Notes: generated by a model from the sequence alone, not told the origin. A DNA stretch of 64,000 bases from Methylobacterium sp. 2A (GCF_009806555.1 NZ_VUOK01000013.1:541-64540); one strand, 5' to 3'. Counted from the stretch's first letter, positions 1-9,226 are shown. Numbers and translations: made by a program.

Positions 1-452
1 CTAACGAGCGGAAGGAAAGCGCCACCGCCTTCCTGGAGCGGGCGTTGGCTTGGTTTGAAAGCCTCGGCGTCACCGTCGAGCGGGTCATGACCGACAACGG
101 CTCGGCTTACAAAAGCCACCTGTTCCGCGACGCCCTCGCGGCCAGGGCGATCACCCACAAGCGCACCCGCCCCTACACGCCCCGCACCAACGGCAAAGCC
201 GAACGCTTCATCCAGACCACCTTGCGCGAATGGCTCTATGCCACCCCGTACGCCTCCTCCCAGGAACGCACCGCCGCCATGACCCCGTGGCTGTGCGACT
301 ACAATAGCCGCAGACCCCACTCCGCACTCGGTGGACAACCGCCAACAAGCAGGCTCACCAAGGACAACCTCCTTGGAAACGACACAAGGGAGCGCGTTGA
401 GACAATGTCCTGGAGCCGCGCTCGATTGCAACGCGATCGGGCACAGCCCTAG
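1..452 (+). CDS. IS481-family transposase, C-terminal part
   Basis: The reading frame is open from base 3 and enters from outside the window, so only about the last 149 codons are visible. It is the C-terminal half of a DDE (rve-type) transposase. The second catalytic Asp lies in MTDNG and the Glu in NGKAERF, exactly 35 residues apart, followed by the WLCDYNSRRPHSALGG block typical of IS481-family enzymes. Family members usually end soon after a NNLL-type motif. Here NLLGNDT is followed by about 21 unrelated residues that run to a stop overlapping the selB stop. This suggests the frame reads through the element's end into flanking DNA, or that the end is degenerate. No clear terminal inverted repeat was recognised. 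Activity cannot be judged from a fragment. Confidence 0.85.
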   Translation, partial: NERKESATAFLERALAWFESLGVTVERVMTDNGSAYKSHLFRDALAARAITHKRTRPYTPRTNGKAERFIQTTLREWLYATPYASSQERTAAMTPWLCDYNSRRPHSALGGQPPTSRLTKDNLLGNDTRERVETMSWSRARLQRDRAQP

Positions 453-2389
453 CCCGATTTCGCGCTGCCCCGATCCGATTCGAGGGCGACGATGATCCGG
501 CGGTCCCCGGCGCGCCGGGTGAAGCCGGTGGCGTCGAGATGTTCGAGGAGGGGGATCGAGAACTTGCGCGAAATGCCCAGCGTCGCGCCCGCCTCTCGGG
601 CGAGGAAGCCGGTCTCCGGCGTCGCCGCGTTGGGGAAGGCCTCGGTGAGGCGCGTCCGGGCGCTCGCCACCGCCTCCCGGTGGAACAGGACGGCGCGGCG
701 CTGAACCCGGTCGATCGCCCGGATCACCGTCCCGGCGCCGACGAGATAGGTCAGGGCCTCCCGCCGCCGCACATCCCGGCCGACGGCCTCGCTCTCGTCC
801 GGCGGATTCAGGCCGGCGCGCCGGAAGATCTGTTCCAGGCGGCGGGCGGCCTCGCTTTCGTTGCGGGCAGGGTCGAAATCGGCGCGCCGCCACAGGGTGC
901 CGGCTTGGCTTACCGAACCCGTTGCCGCGAGGACGCGCAGCGCCGTCCCGACGAGCATGTCCGGAAGCGCCAGCGAACGCGACAGGCGTTCCAGGGCAAT
1001 GCCGTGCTCCATCGGGTTGTCGCGGTGATGCTGTGCGAGGGCCGCCAGGATTCCGGTCTGCAAAGCCGCGAAGGCCGCGGCGCCGATGAAGCGGTCGCCG
1101 ACCTCGCGCGCGCCGGACGCGATCAGCGTCTGCCGGGCGCGATCCGGTGCGATGCCGGCGAGCCGGGCGAGTTCCGCCAGGGAGGCGCCGGTCGCGCCGG
1201 CCTGCCCGAGGCGCACGGCGAGCGCCTGATCCGGCTTCCCCGACGCGAGCGCGGCGAGATCGGCCATGACCCGCGGATCTTTGCGGCGTCGGCGACGGCT
1301 CTCCGGATCGAGGATGCGCCCACCCGCGACGGTGGCGGCCGGCGAATCCAGCCGCAGAACATAGGGTTCCCGCGCCGGCACGGCGACGGGCTGCGCGAGA
1401 TGCACCTGCGCCTGCGTGCTGGCACCCGGCTCCAGGGCATCGCGATCGAGCAGGCGCAGCCGGGCTTCGACCTCGGTGGTCCCGAAGAGCAGGCGGCAGG
1501 TGGTGCCGCTCGCCAGGGGCGCCTCCGCACTGGCGGCGGCCGTGATCGACACATCGAGCCACGTGCTCGGCACGAGCAGCCCCGCCGGCGCGAGAGCCTG
1601 TCCCCGGGCGATCTCGTCGAGTCCGATGCCGCGCAGCGCGACCGCCGTGCGTCGTCCCGGCTCGGCCCGCTCCACCGGACGGCCGTGGATCTGAAGGCCG
1701 CGCACCACCGCGCTCCGGCCGCCCGGCACGATCTCGACCGGGTCGCCGACCATGAGCGACCCGCGCCGCAGGGTTCCGGTCACGACCGTTCCGAAGCCGG
1801 CCCGGGAGAAGACCCGATCCACAGGCAGGTAGGGGAAGCCGTCGTCGAGGCCGTCTTCGGCTTCGGTCAGCAGCCCGGCCAGCGCCGCCTTGAGTGCGGA
1901 CAGGCCCGCACCCGTCACCGTCGAGGTCGCGATCACCGGACCCGCCTCAAGCCCGGCCCGGGCCGCTGCGGACGCGATTTCGGCCGAACGCGCGGCGATC
2001 GCCTCGGGGCTGGCGAGATCGGACTTCGTGAGCGCCAGGACGCCGCGGCGCACGCCGATCAGCCGCGCGATCTCGAGGTGCTCGACGGTCTGCGGCTTGA
2101 TGCCCTCATGCGCATCCACCGCCAGCAGGACGGCCCGCATGCCGGTGGCGCCCGATACCATGGCGCGCACGAACCGCTCGTGGCCGGGCAGATCGACGAG
2201 ATCGATCTCACCCTCTTCGGTCGCCAGGAGCGCGAAACCCGGCACGATCGAGACGCCGCGGGCCTGCTCCTCCTTCAGCCTGTCGGTCTCGATCCCGGTG
2301 AGGGCGCGGACCAGAGCCGTCTTGCCGTGATCCACATGCCCGATGACGCCCACAAGTAGTGTCTTCAACGTGATCACCGACCAGACCAT
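449..2389 (-). CDS. selB: Selenocysteine-specific elongation factor SelB
   Basis: SelB is the EF-Tu-like GTPase that delivers selenocysteinyl-tRNA to UGA codons marked by a SECIS hairpin. The G1 motif GHVDHGKT is near the N terminus, followed by DLPGH (G3) and TKSD (G4). After the GTPase and beta-barrel domains come the winged-helix repeats that bind SECIS RNA, giving about 646 residues against about 614 in E. coli. The start is uncertain: the ATG at 2389 has GGAG directly against it, and in-frame GTG (2377) and TTG (2368) codons lie closer to the conserved KTLLVGVIGH. selA often sits beside selB, but here the neighbour is an IS481-type transposase, so selA must lie beyond the window or elsewhere. 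Presence of selB implies at least one selenoprotein, often a formate dehydrogenase. Confidence 0.93.
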   Translation of the reverse strand: MVWSVITLKTLLVGVIGHVDHGKTALVRALTGIETDRLKEEQARGVSIVPGFALLATEEGEIDLVDLPGHERFVRAMVSGATGMRAVLLAVDAHEGIKPQTVEHLEIARLIGVRRGVLALTKSDLASPEAIAARSAEIASAAARAGLEAGPVIATSTVTGAGLSALKAALAGLLTEAEDGLDDGFPYLPVDRVFSRAGFGTVVTGTLRRGSLMVGDPVEIVPGGRSAVVRGLQIHGRPVERAEPGRRTAVALRGIGLDEIARGQALAPAGLLVPSTWLDVSITAAASAEAPLASGTTCRLLFGTTEVEARLRLLDRDALEPGASTQAQVHLAQPVAVPAREPYVLRLDSPAATVAGGRILDPESRRRRRKDPRVMADLAALASGKPDQALAVRLGQAGATGASLAELARLAGIAPDRARQTLIASGAREVGDRFIGAAAFAALQTGILAALAQHHRDNPMEHGIALERLSRSLALPDMLVGTALRVLAATGSVSQAGTLWRRADFDPARNESEAARRLEQIFRRAGLNPPDESEAVGRDVRRREALTYLVGAGTVIRAIDRVQRRAVLFHREAVASARTRLTEAFPNAATPETGFLAREAGATLGISRKFSIPLLEHLDATGFTRRAGDRRIIVALESDRGSAKSG

Positions 2390-2751
2390 CTCCGCGGCGC
2401 TGCCGTCCCAGCAGCGCGCACCTCGCGACTCATCGGGAATCCCGCCGCACCGGCTCGTCGTCGAGCCGAGGGCCGCCGGACGGTCGGGGCCGGAGCGTGC
2501 GCGGCAGATGGATTGTGGACAACTTGTTTTGCCATGCGTTTGCGATTTGGGAAAGCGCGATTTTCACGCAGCGCAACATGCCCGACACGCAGAGCCCTGG
2601 CGCAAGCTTGGCCAAACCTCCCCATGAAATGTTTGTTTTTGCTAGATTGACGTCGAAGAACAGGGTGGTCGGCAGGACCGGCCGCGACAGTTCGCTGCAA
2701 CCCGGCGCATGCCCGACACCGTTGGGGCCGCGCGGTCACGAAGAGGAGCGC
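2390..2751. other. Divergent intergenic region, selB / CYTH-CHAD
   Basis: This 362-base stretch separates two divergent genes and must carry both promoters. Its right half (about 2515-2660) is richer in A/T than the neighbouring genes. I could not define a convincing -35/-10 pair, and no gene, repeat or riboswitch was recognised. Confidence 0.4.
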
Positions 2752-4266
2752 ATGAGCGAGAGCAGAGGCAAGGCCGAGGAGCCGCGGGAGGTCGAGCTGA
2801 AGCTCGTCTGTGCGGGGCCCGATCTGACGGTGCTGGCCGCCCATCCGCTGCTCCCGGGCGCGGCGGAGGCCGAGCGCGCGCACGTGGTCAGCACGTATTA
2901 CGACACGCCGACGCGCGATCTGCAGGCAGCCGGCCTGACGCTGCGGGTCCGTGCCAAGGGCGGACGCTACATCCAGACCGTCAAGGCGGGGACAGGCGAT
3001 GTCGGGCTGTTCGATCGGGCCGAGTGGGAAACCGAGATCTCCGGTGAGACTCCCGATCCGGCCGCCTGGGCCGGGACGGCCGCCGAAGCGGTCCTGCGCG
3101 AGGCCGATGCGCCGGTGCAGCGGCTGTTTTCGACGGTGGTCATGCGTCGGGAATTCCCGGTCGTTCAGGGGGAGTCGCGCATCCTCGTGACGCTCGATGA
3201 GGGCCGCGTCGAAAGCCCGGCCGGCGACGCCCCGCTCTGCGAGGTCGAACTTGAGCTTCAGCAGGGTAATCCGGCCGACCTGTTCCAGCTGGCGCAGGCC
3301 CTGGCCGAGACGGTGCCCCTGCGCCTCAGCGCGCTCAGCAAGAGCGCGATCGGCTACGCGCTGATCGACGGGAGCGGACGCTCCGCCGTCAAGGCCGAGG
3401 CGATCGATCTGCCGGACGATGCCAGCGCCGGCACGGTGTTCCGCCAGGTCGCGCGCGCCTGTCTGCGCCACTTGCGGCTCAACGAGACCGTGTTTCTCGA
3501 AGGCGGTCAGCCGGTCGAAGCCCTGCATCAGATCCGCGTCTCCCTCCGCCGGCTGCGCTCGGCCCTGTCCCTGTTCGCTCCGATGCTGGAGGGCGATCCC
3601 CGGGCGGTGGGCTTCGCCGACGAGATCAAGCGGGTGACCGAACCCTTCGGTCACGCCCGCAACCTCGACGTGTTCCTCGGGCACACCCTGCCGGACCTCG
3701 CCAAGGAGCGCCCCGACGATGCCGGCCTCGACGGGCTGCGCGAACGGGCCGAGGCGGAGCGGGAGCGCGCCTACGACGTGGTCCTGGCAACCCTGCAGAG
3801 CCCGCAATGGCGCAGCCTGATCATCGATTTCGCCGGATGGGTCGAGACGGGTGCGTGGGCCGCGCAGCCGGCCGCCGCCGAACCGGGACGCGACTTGGCC
3901 GCAAGGGTGCTCGACGCGGCGCGCGGGCGCCTGAAGAAGCGCGGACGCGGCCTCAAGCACCTCGACCCGCACACGCGGCACCGGGCCCGGATCGCCGCCA
4001 AGAAGTTGCGCTATGGTGCGGAGTTCTTCTCGGGCCTCTACCACAAGAAGAAGGCGCGGCGCCGTCAGGAAAAGTTCGGCGACGCCCTGTCGGACCTTCA
4101 GGATCATCTCGGGGCGCTCAACGACCTTGAGACGGCCCGGTCGATGACAGAGAGCCTTGCCGGTCCGCCGATGCCCGGCTCGGATGATCCGGGCGCGCGG
4201 GACCTTCTGAAGGCCGCAGCCGATGCCCGGTCCGACCTCCTCGACGTGAAGCCCTTCTGGCGGTGA
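2752..4266 (+). CDS. CYTH and CHAD domain protein (inorganic triphosphatase-like)
   Basis: A 504-residue protein with an N-terminal CYTH domain and a C-terminal CHAD domain. The CYTH signature ExExK is EVELK at residues 13-17, followed by the Arg/Lys- and Glu-rich strands expected of a triphosphate tunnel fold (for example YYDTPTRDL and LRVRAKGGRYIQTVK). The CHAD part starts near residue 228 and carries the conserved His and basic helices (LHQIRVSLRRLRSAL, RHRARIAAKKLRY). CYTH enzymes hydrolyse inorganic tri- or polyphosphate, and CHAD domains bind polyphosphate granules, so a polyphosphate-linked role is likely. The ATG at 2752 was chosen because GAGGAG lies 3-8 bases upstream and because homology begins just after it. 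An open frame extends further upstream but has no family similarity. No operon partner is evident. Confidence 0.88.
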   Translation: MSESRGKAEEPREVELKLVCAGPDLTVLAAHPLLPGAAEAERAHVVSTYYDTPTRDLQAAGLTLRVRAKGGRYIQTVKAGTGDVGLFDRAEWETEISGETPDPAAWAGTAAEAVLREADAPVQRLFSTVVMRREFPVVQGESRILVTLDEGRVESPAGDAPLCEVELELQQGNPADLFQLAQALAETVPLRLSALSKSAIGYALIDGSGRSAVKAEAIDLPDDASAGTVFRQVARACLRHLRLNETVFLEGGQPVEALHQIRVSLRRLRSALSLFAPMLEGDPRAVGFADEIKRVTEPFGHARNLDVFLGHTLPDLAKERPDDAGLDGLRERAEAERERAYDVVLATLQSPQWRSLIIDFAGWVETGAWAAQPAAAEPGRDLAARVLDAARGRLKKRGRGLKHLDPHTRHRARIAAKKLRYGAEFFSGLYHKKKARRRQEKFGDALSDLQDHLGALNDLETARSMTESLAGPPMPGSDDPGARDLLKAAADARSDLLDVKPFWR

Positions 4267-4860
4267 GATGGGCGCCGCGCCGATCGGCAGCGGGCGCGGC
4301 TGCGTTTCCGTGCCTCCCCGCCCAAGGGGCTACGGCGACTCAGATTGTGGTTTCGGCAGGCTCATCCATCGGCAGGGTGAGGCGCGGGCCTGCCGCGAGC
4401 CCGTGTGACGCGCTGAGGTGGGAAGAGATGCGCTGAGCCGGTCTGTCCGCGATAGGAGGCTACGGGCATCGTCGACCAGGCCGGCACATCGTTCGGAGCA
4501 GGCCCTGCCCAACGAGACGGACGCATCGGCGTCGGAAAAAGAAATGTTGTTCGCCGACGGAGACCGCCGCCGGCACGAAGATCGGGCCTGGGGGGCACCC
4601 GAACATCGTACCGGCGGCGTGACGACGGCGGCGGATCCTGCTGGGGGGAACTCGGTCCGCAACCCGTCAACCGCGCGTCGGCGCGGATGCGTTCATATTC
4701 GCAGGGCGATGTTGCCGAAGCATGTCTGCCGCGCCGGGAATTCGCGGAAGTTGCAATATCAGGTCGCGGCAAATGGGGTCGCCGCAGCGGCTTCCTTCTG
4801 CGCCAGCCTCTGCTATCCCTCGCATGTTCCCGCACCCAACCGGGCCCCGGCACAGCCTTC
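4267..4860. other. Non-coding gap of 594 bases
   Basis: No complete gene is supported here. On the minus strand around 4340-4560, short stretches in two different frames look protein-like: one contains AGLVDDARSLLSRTDRL, and another ends LTLPMDEPAETTI before a stop at about 4345. This could be a decayed coding remnant or chance in GC-rich DNA. The right edge must hold the promoter of the TerB-like gene. Confidence 0.3.
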
Positions 4861-5319
4861 ATGAGCCTTCGCGATCTCCTCGGCCAAGTGGGCCGCACCG
4901 TCACGGCCTATGTCGGCGACAAGGCCCTGATGCTCGCCGCGGTCTCGGCGGCGGCCAACGTCATCGTGGCCGACGGCGAGGTGGCCGGACAGGAATTCGA
5001 GACGGCTCTTCAGGGCCTCAGCGCCGATCCCGTGCTGATGAAGGGCTACGATGCCCTGATGCTCGAGACCGAGCTCTACGAGGGCATCGCCCGGGCGCGG
5101 ACCCGCCTCGGCCGGGCGGAGAACCTGCGCCATGTCGCGGCGATCGTCGAACGACCTCCGAGCCAGCGCGAGAACGTCTTCCTGATCGCCGCCGACGTCG
5201 CCGATCAGGACGGGATCAGCAACATTGAGGCGAGTGCGCTGGGCGAGATCGCCGCTGCGCTGCGGGTCGACGGAGTCGGCCTCCTACGCGCCAATCCGGT
5301 GCGGCGTCCACCGGCCTGA
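4861..5319 (+). CDS. TerB-like (tellurite resistance family) protein
   Basis: A 152-residue helical protein of the TerB/TerB-like superfamily. The family's acidic metal-binding pattern appears as IVADGEVAGQEF and is echoed later by DVADQDGISNIEASAL. The first motif sits after a hydrophobic helix (LMLAAVSAAANVIVA), as in other TerB domains. The ATG at 4861 (MSLRDLLGQ) was chosen because similarity starts there; the open frame extends upstream without recognisable sequence, and no strong ribosome-binding site is visible. No other ter genes lie nearby, so a direct role in tellurite resistance cannot be inferred. Stand-alone TerB-like proteins are usually linked only loosely to stress or envelope functions. 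Confidence 0.75.
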   Translation: MSLRDLLGQVGRTVTAYVGDKALMLAAVSAAANVIVADGEVAGQEFETALQGLSADPVLMKGYDALMLETELYEGIARARTRLGRAENLRHVAAIVERPPSQRENVFLIAADVADQDGISNIEASALGEIAAALRVDGVGLLRANPVRRPPA

Positions 5320-5417
5320 TTGGCATCGGCGTTGCTGAGGCGGCGCGCCCGGCGCAGAACGGCGGGCGGATCGATGACGTCAACGTGGCACGGCGCTCCG
5401 CCGTGGAAGGAACCGGC

Positions 5418-6701
5418 ATGGCCGAGACAAACCTGAGCAAGACCCACAACCTGCGTGCGGACGGGGCACGACTCTGGTCCACGATCCTGGAGACCGCCGC
5501 GTTCGGCGGCACGCCGGCCGGCGGGATCAACCGCCTGACGCTCTCGGCCGAGGATGGCCGGGTGCGCGACTGGTTCCGCGATGCCTGCACGGCGGCCGGG
5601 CTGGAGGTCTCGGTGGATGCGCTCGGCACACAATACGCCCTGCGCCCGGGCCGGGACATGAGCCGGAAGCCGATCGCGTTCGGCTCGCATCTCGACACGC
5701 AGCCCACGGGCGGCAAGTTCGACGGCGTGCTCGGCGTGCTCGCCGGCCTCGAAGTGATGCGCAGCCTCAACGATGCCGGAATCGAGACCGACGCGCCGCT
5801 CATGGTGGTCAACTGGACCAACGAGGAGGGCTCCCGCTTCGCCCCCGCCATGATGGCCTCGGCGGCCTATGCGGGCGACTTCACCACCGACGAGATCCTG
5901 GCCAAACGCGACGCCGCCGGCACCACGGTGGCGGAGGCCCTCGACGCCATCGGCTATCGCGGGGTCGAGGCCGTCGGCACGCGGGAGATCGGCGCCTTCG
6001 TCGAGCTGCATATCGAGCAGGGGCCGATCCTGGAGGCCGAGGGCAAGACCATCGGGGTGGTCGAGGGCGGCCAGGGCATCCTCTGGTTCGACGGGGTGAT
6101 CACCGGCTTCGAGAGCCATGCCGGCACCACGCCGATGCCGCGCCGCCGGGACGCGCTGCTGGCTTTGTCCGAGTTCGCGCTGGCGGCCGAGCGCATCGCC
6201 CTGGCGCATGCCCCCTCGGCGGTGGCCACGATCGGCGAGGCCGCGATCCTGGCGCCGTCCCGCAACGTCGTGCCGGGCCGGGTCGCCTTCACGGTGGACG
6301 TGCGCGATCCGCGCTCGGCCACCCTCGACGCCATGGAGGCCGCCCTGCAGGAGGCGGCCGCCGAGATCGCCGGGCGCCGCCGCCTGGCGATCCAGCTCAA
6401 CCGGATCTGGCGCAAGGAGCCGGTTCCCTTCGACCCCGCCATCGTGGCGGCGATCGACGCGGCGGCGGAGGGCCTGGGCCATGCCCGGCGCCGGATCATC
6501 TCGGGGGCCGGACACGATGCCTGCAACCTCGCCGCCAGGGTGCCGGCCGCGATGATCTTCGTGCCATGCAAGGACGGGATCAGCCACAACGAGGCGGAAT
6601 CCGCGACGCAGGCCGACTGCGCGGCCGGGGCCGACGTGCTGTTGCAGACCGTGTTGCGCCTCGCCAACGCACCCCGACCGGACGGATCCGCCGCGAAATG
6701 A
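5418..6701 (+). CDS. M20-family hydantoinase/carbamoylase-type amidohydrolase
   Basis: A zinc-dependent amidohydrolase of 427 residues in the group containing N-carbamoyl-L-amino-acid hydrolase, beta-ureidopropionase and allantoate amidohydrolase. The metal-binding motifs are present in order: GSHLDTQPTGGKFDG near residue 90, NWTNEEGSRF near 135, ELHIEQGP, and the C-terminal GAGHDACN and DGISHNEAE. Substrate choice between carbamoyl amino acids, ureidopropionate and allantoate cannot be read from these motifs. The ATG at 5418 was chosen because GGAAGGA lies at a good distance upstream; a GTG at 5385 is also in frame. No hydantoinase or dihydropyrimidinase gene is adjacent. The enzyme is cytosolic and probably scavenges nitrogen from ureido compounds. 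Confidence 0.88.
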   Translation: MAETNLSKTHNLRADGARLWSTILETAAFGGTPAGGINRLTLSAEDGRVRDWFRDACTAAGLEVSVDALGTQYALRPGRDMSRKPIAFGSHLDTQPTGGKFDGVLGVLAGLEVMRSLNDAGIETDAPLMVVNWTNEEGSRFAPAMMASAAYAGDFTTDEILAKRDAAGTTVAEALDAIGYRGVEAVGTREIGAFVELHIEQGPILEAEGKTIGVVEGGQGILWFDGVITGFESHAGTTPMPRRRDALLALSEFALAAERIALAHAPSAVATIGEAAILAPSRNVVPGRVAFTVDVRDPRSATLDAMEAALQEAAAEIAGRRRLAIQLNRIWRKEPVPFDPAIVAAIDAAAEGLGHARRRIISGAGHDACNLAARVPAAMIFVPCKDGISHNEAESATQADCAAGADVLLQTVLRLANAPRPDGSAAK

Positions 6702-6761
6702 CGGCGCGGCCAGCGATGTCCGGTGGTGTAAGGCCGCGGAAAATCCGCTAAGGCGCGCCTC

Positions 6762-8045
6762 ATGAGCGCGCAATCCAACCGCGACGCCCGGGGCCGACCG
6801 CTCGTCGCGGTCACCGGCCTCGGCGTCGTTTCCTCCCTCGGCCAGGGGCAGACCGAGACCTGGGCGGCCATGACCGAGGGGCGGTCGGGCATCCACGCCA
6901 TCGCGCGGTTCCCGACCGAGGGCCTGCGCACGCGCATCGCCGGCACGGTGGATTTCCTCGACACAGAGCCCCTGGTGGCGCCGCTCCTGTCCGAGCGCTT
7001 CGCCGCCGTTGCGGCCGAGGAGGCGATCGCCCAGGCCGGGATCGGCACCGCGGGCGATTTTCCCGGCGCCCTGTTCATCGCGGTGCCGCCGGTCGAGATG
7101 GAATGGCCGCAGCGGCAGGCCCTGGCGCAGGCCGCCGGTGGCGACGGCCCGGTCGATTACGCCGGGCTTCTGCGGGCCGCCGCGACGCGCCGCTTCGATG
7201 ACTGGCACGACCTGTTCATCTTCGGCACCGTCGCCGATCGCATCGCCGACCGGTTCGGCACGAAGGGCTCGCCGATTTCGCTGTCCACCGCCTGTTCGTC
7301 CGGCGCCACCGCGATCCAGCTCGGCGTCGAGGCGATCCGGCGCGGCGAGACCGCGGCGGCGCTCTGCATCGGCACGGACGGTTCGGTGAACCCGGAATCG
7401 CTGATCCGCTTCTCGCTGCTCTCGGCGCTCTCGACTCGCAACGACGATCCGGAGGCGGCCTCGAAGCCGTTCTCGAAGGACCGGGACGGCTTCGTCATGG
7501 GCGAGGGCGCGGCCGCCCTGGTGCTGGAGGATGCCGAATCCGCACGGGCGCGGGGCGCGAAGATCCTCGGCTACGTGCTCGGCTGCGGCGAGAAGGGCGA
7601 CGGCTTCCACCGCACCCGCTCCAGCCCCGACGGGGCGCCGATCATCGCGGCGATCCGGGCGAGCCTGGAGGATGCCGGGCTCGAACCCGACGGGATCGAC
7701 ACGGTCAACGCCCACGGCACCTCGACGCCGGAGAACGACAAGATGGAGGCCCTGGGTCTCGGGGCGGTGTTCGGCGAGCGCGCCGCCGCCCTGCCGGTGA
7801 CCTCCAACAAGTCGATGATCGGTCACACCCTGACGGCTGCGGGCGCCATCGAGGCGGCGGTGTCGCTGCTCACCATCCGCCACGGCCGCATCCCGCCGAC
7901 CATCAACCACCGGGTGCCGGATCCGACGATCGCCCTCGACATCGTCGAGACGGCCCGCGACCTGCCGGTGCGCACGGTGCTGTCGAACTCCTTCGGCTTC
8001 GGCGGCCAGAACACCTGCCTCGTCCTCGGCGCGGAGCCGGCGTGA
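6762..8045 (+). CDS. Beta-ketoacyl-ACP synthase, FabF type (lipid A VLCFA set)
   Basis: A condensing enzyme of 427 residues that extends acyl-ACP with malonyl-ACP. The thiolase-fold triad is complete: the nucleophile Cys178 in LSTACSSGAT, then NAHGTSTPEND and NKSMIGHTLTAAGA with the two catalytic His. It opens a run of genes ending in an Adh2XL-like dehydrogenase and an LpxXL-like acyltransferase. In rhizobia the order acpXL-fabZ-fabF2-fabF1-adh2-lpxXL makes and attaches the C26-C28 hydroxy acyl chain of lipid A, and this protein best fits the FabF1XL position. The special acyl carrier protein, the dehydratase and the second synthase are not in the window. The gene overlaps the next by 4 bases. 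Confidence 0.85.
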   Translation: MSAQSNRDARGRPLVAVTGLGVVSSLGQGQTETWAAMTEGRSGIHAIARFPTEGLRTRIAGTVDFLDTEPLVAPLLSERFAAVAAEEAIAQAGIGTAGDFPGALFIAVPPVEMEWPQRQALAQAAGGDGPVDYAGLLRAAATRRFDDWHDLFIFGTVADRIADRFGTKGSPISLSTACSSGATAIQLGVEAIRRGETAAALCIGTDGSVNPESLIRFSLLSALSTRNDDPEAASKPFSKDRDGFVMGEGAAALVLEDAESARARGAKILGYVLGCGEKGDGFHRTRSSPDGAPIIAAIRASLEDAGLEPDGIDTVNAHGTSTPENDKMEALGLGAVFGERAAALPVTSNKSMIGHTLTAAGAIEAAVSLLTIRHGRIPPTINHRVPDPTIALDIVETARDLPVRTVLSNSFGFGGQNTCLVLGAEPA

Positions 8046-8809
8046 GCGCGGCCTCACCCCACCGCCGCGTCCTCGTCACGGGCGGCGCGTCCGGGATCGG
8101 CGCGGCGATCGTCCGGGCCCTGGCGGGCGCGGGCTTCGCGGTGGATTTCACCTACCGGTCGTCGGCCGAGGCCGCCGAGGCGCTGCGCGCGGAACTCGGC
8201 GCGGCGCATCCGGAGCGCAGCTTCGCGGCCCATGCCCTCGACCTCGCCGACCGGGTCGCCCTCGACGCCTTCTGCGCGGCCGCGGAGGAGAACGGCTATT
8301 ACGGGCTCGCCCACAATGCCGGCCAGTCCTACGATGCGCTGGCCGCCATGCTCGATCAGGAGCAGGCCGAGGCGGCCATGCAGGTCAACTTCTTCTCGCT
8401 GACCCGCCTCGCCAAGACGCTGGTCCGTCCGATGACCCGGGCGCGGTCCGGCCGCATCGTGGCGATCGGGTCGGTCGCGGCCCTGCGGGCCAATGCCGGC
8501 AACGCCGCCTACGCCGCCACCAAGGGGGCGCTGATCGCCTATTGCCGCACGCTGGCGATCGAGGCGGCCAAGCGCGGCGTCACCGTCAACGTGATCGCCC
8601 CCGGCTTCGTCGACACGGCCATGATGGCGCGCTACGCCGCCCATCGGGACGGGATGGAGCGGCAGATCCCCGCCGGGCGGTTCGCGCAGCCCGAAGATGT
8701 CGCGGCGCTCGCGGCCTTCCTGATGGGCGAGGGAGCGTCCTACATCACCGGCGCGGTGCTGCCGGTCGATGGCGGCCTGACCGCGATGATGGGCGTCCAC
8801 CGGGCCTGA
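8042..8809 (+). CDS. SDR-family 3-oxoacyl-ACP reductase (FabG-like)
   Basis: A short-chain dehydrogenase/reductase of 255 residues. It has the NAD(P)-binding TGGASGIGAAI at the N terminus, an NAG motif (HNAGQSYDA), and the catalytic Ser plus YxxxK in SVAALRANAGNAAYAATKGA near residues 145-161. The C-terminal GASYITGAVLPVDGGLTAMMG matches FabG-type reductases. The start is a GTG whose bases overlap the stop of the upstream ketoacyl synthase by 4 bases, so the two are translationally coupled. The reductase therefore probably acts on that enzyme's product in very-long-chain fatty acid synthesis. This pairing is inferred from context, since other SDR substrates share the same motifs. Confidence 0.87.
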   Translation: MSAASPHRRVLVTGGASGIGAAIVRALAGAGFAVDFTYRSSAEAAEALRAELGAAHPERSFAAHALDLADRVALDAFCAAAEENGYYGLAHNAGQSYDALAAMLDQEQAEAAMQVNFFSLTRLAKTLVRPMTRARSGRIVAIGSVAALRANAGNAAYAATKGALIAYCRTLAIEAAKRGVTVNVIAPGFVDTAMMARYAAHRDGMERQIPAGRFAQPEDVAALAAFLMGEGASYITGAVLPVDGGLTAMMGVHRA

Positions 8810-8815
8810 CCCGCG

Positions 8816-9127
8816 ATGCCGAACCGGACGATTCCGCCGATGCGCGCCAGCACCGCCCTCACCGCCGTCTTCTCCGTGTCAGCGATGCTCGCCGCCGGGC
8901 CGGCGTGGGCCGAGCCCGAAGCCTACCGGGTCACGGGCCTGCCGCCGGGCGAGGCCCTGAGCATCCGCGTGGAGCCCGATGCCGCGGCCGAGCAGATCGG
9001 CGAGATCCGCGTCCGCGCCCTGGTCTTCGGCTGCACCAACGACACGCCGAGCCGCACGACGTGGTGCCGGGTCAAGGCCGGCCGGACCCTGGGCTGGGCG
9101 CGGCGGCGCTATCTGGCGCCGGAATAG
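8816..9127 (+). CDS. Small secreted SH3-like domain protein
   Basis: A 103-residue protein with a signal peptide: a hydrophobic stretch TALTAVFSVSAMLAAG followed by a likely cleavage site at AWA/EPE. The mature part, of about 70 residues, resembles a bacterial SH3 domain: LSIRVEPDAAAEQIGEI, a Cys pair (FGCTN and WCRV) that could form a disulfide, and the closing GWARRRYLAPE. Such domains usually bind cell-wall material in the periplasm. The start is either the ATG at 8816 or the ATG at 8840, which gives a more typical signal peptide. The gene follows the reductase by 6 bases in the same direction. Confidence 0.7.
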   Translation: MPNRTIPPMRASTALTAVFSVSAMLAAGPAWAEPEAYRVTGLPPGEALSIRVEPDAAAEQIGEIRVRALVFGCTNDTPSRTTWCRVKAGRTLGWARRRYLAPE

Positions 9128-9226
9128 GTCGTCACTTGAGCTGGATGCGTCGTCGGACGCGATGATCGGCGAGGCCCTGTTGATCCGCGCCAGGACGGCG
9201 CGTAGCTCTCGATAGGAGGTGCAGCG

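Noticed and set aside
2374..4107. Long minus-strand frame opposite the CYTH-CHAD gene
   Set aside because: The plus-strand product has the ExExK and CHAD motifs with a good ribosome-binding site. The antisense frame has none.
5205..8057. A 950-codon open frame on the minus strand
   Set aside because: It is antisense to three genes with complete motifs and has the Arg/Gly/Asp-rich composition of a GC-driven shadow frame.
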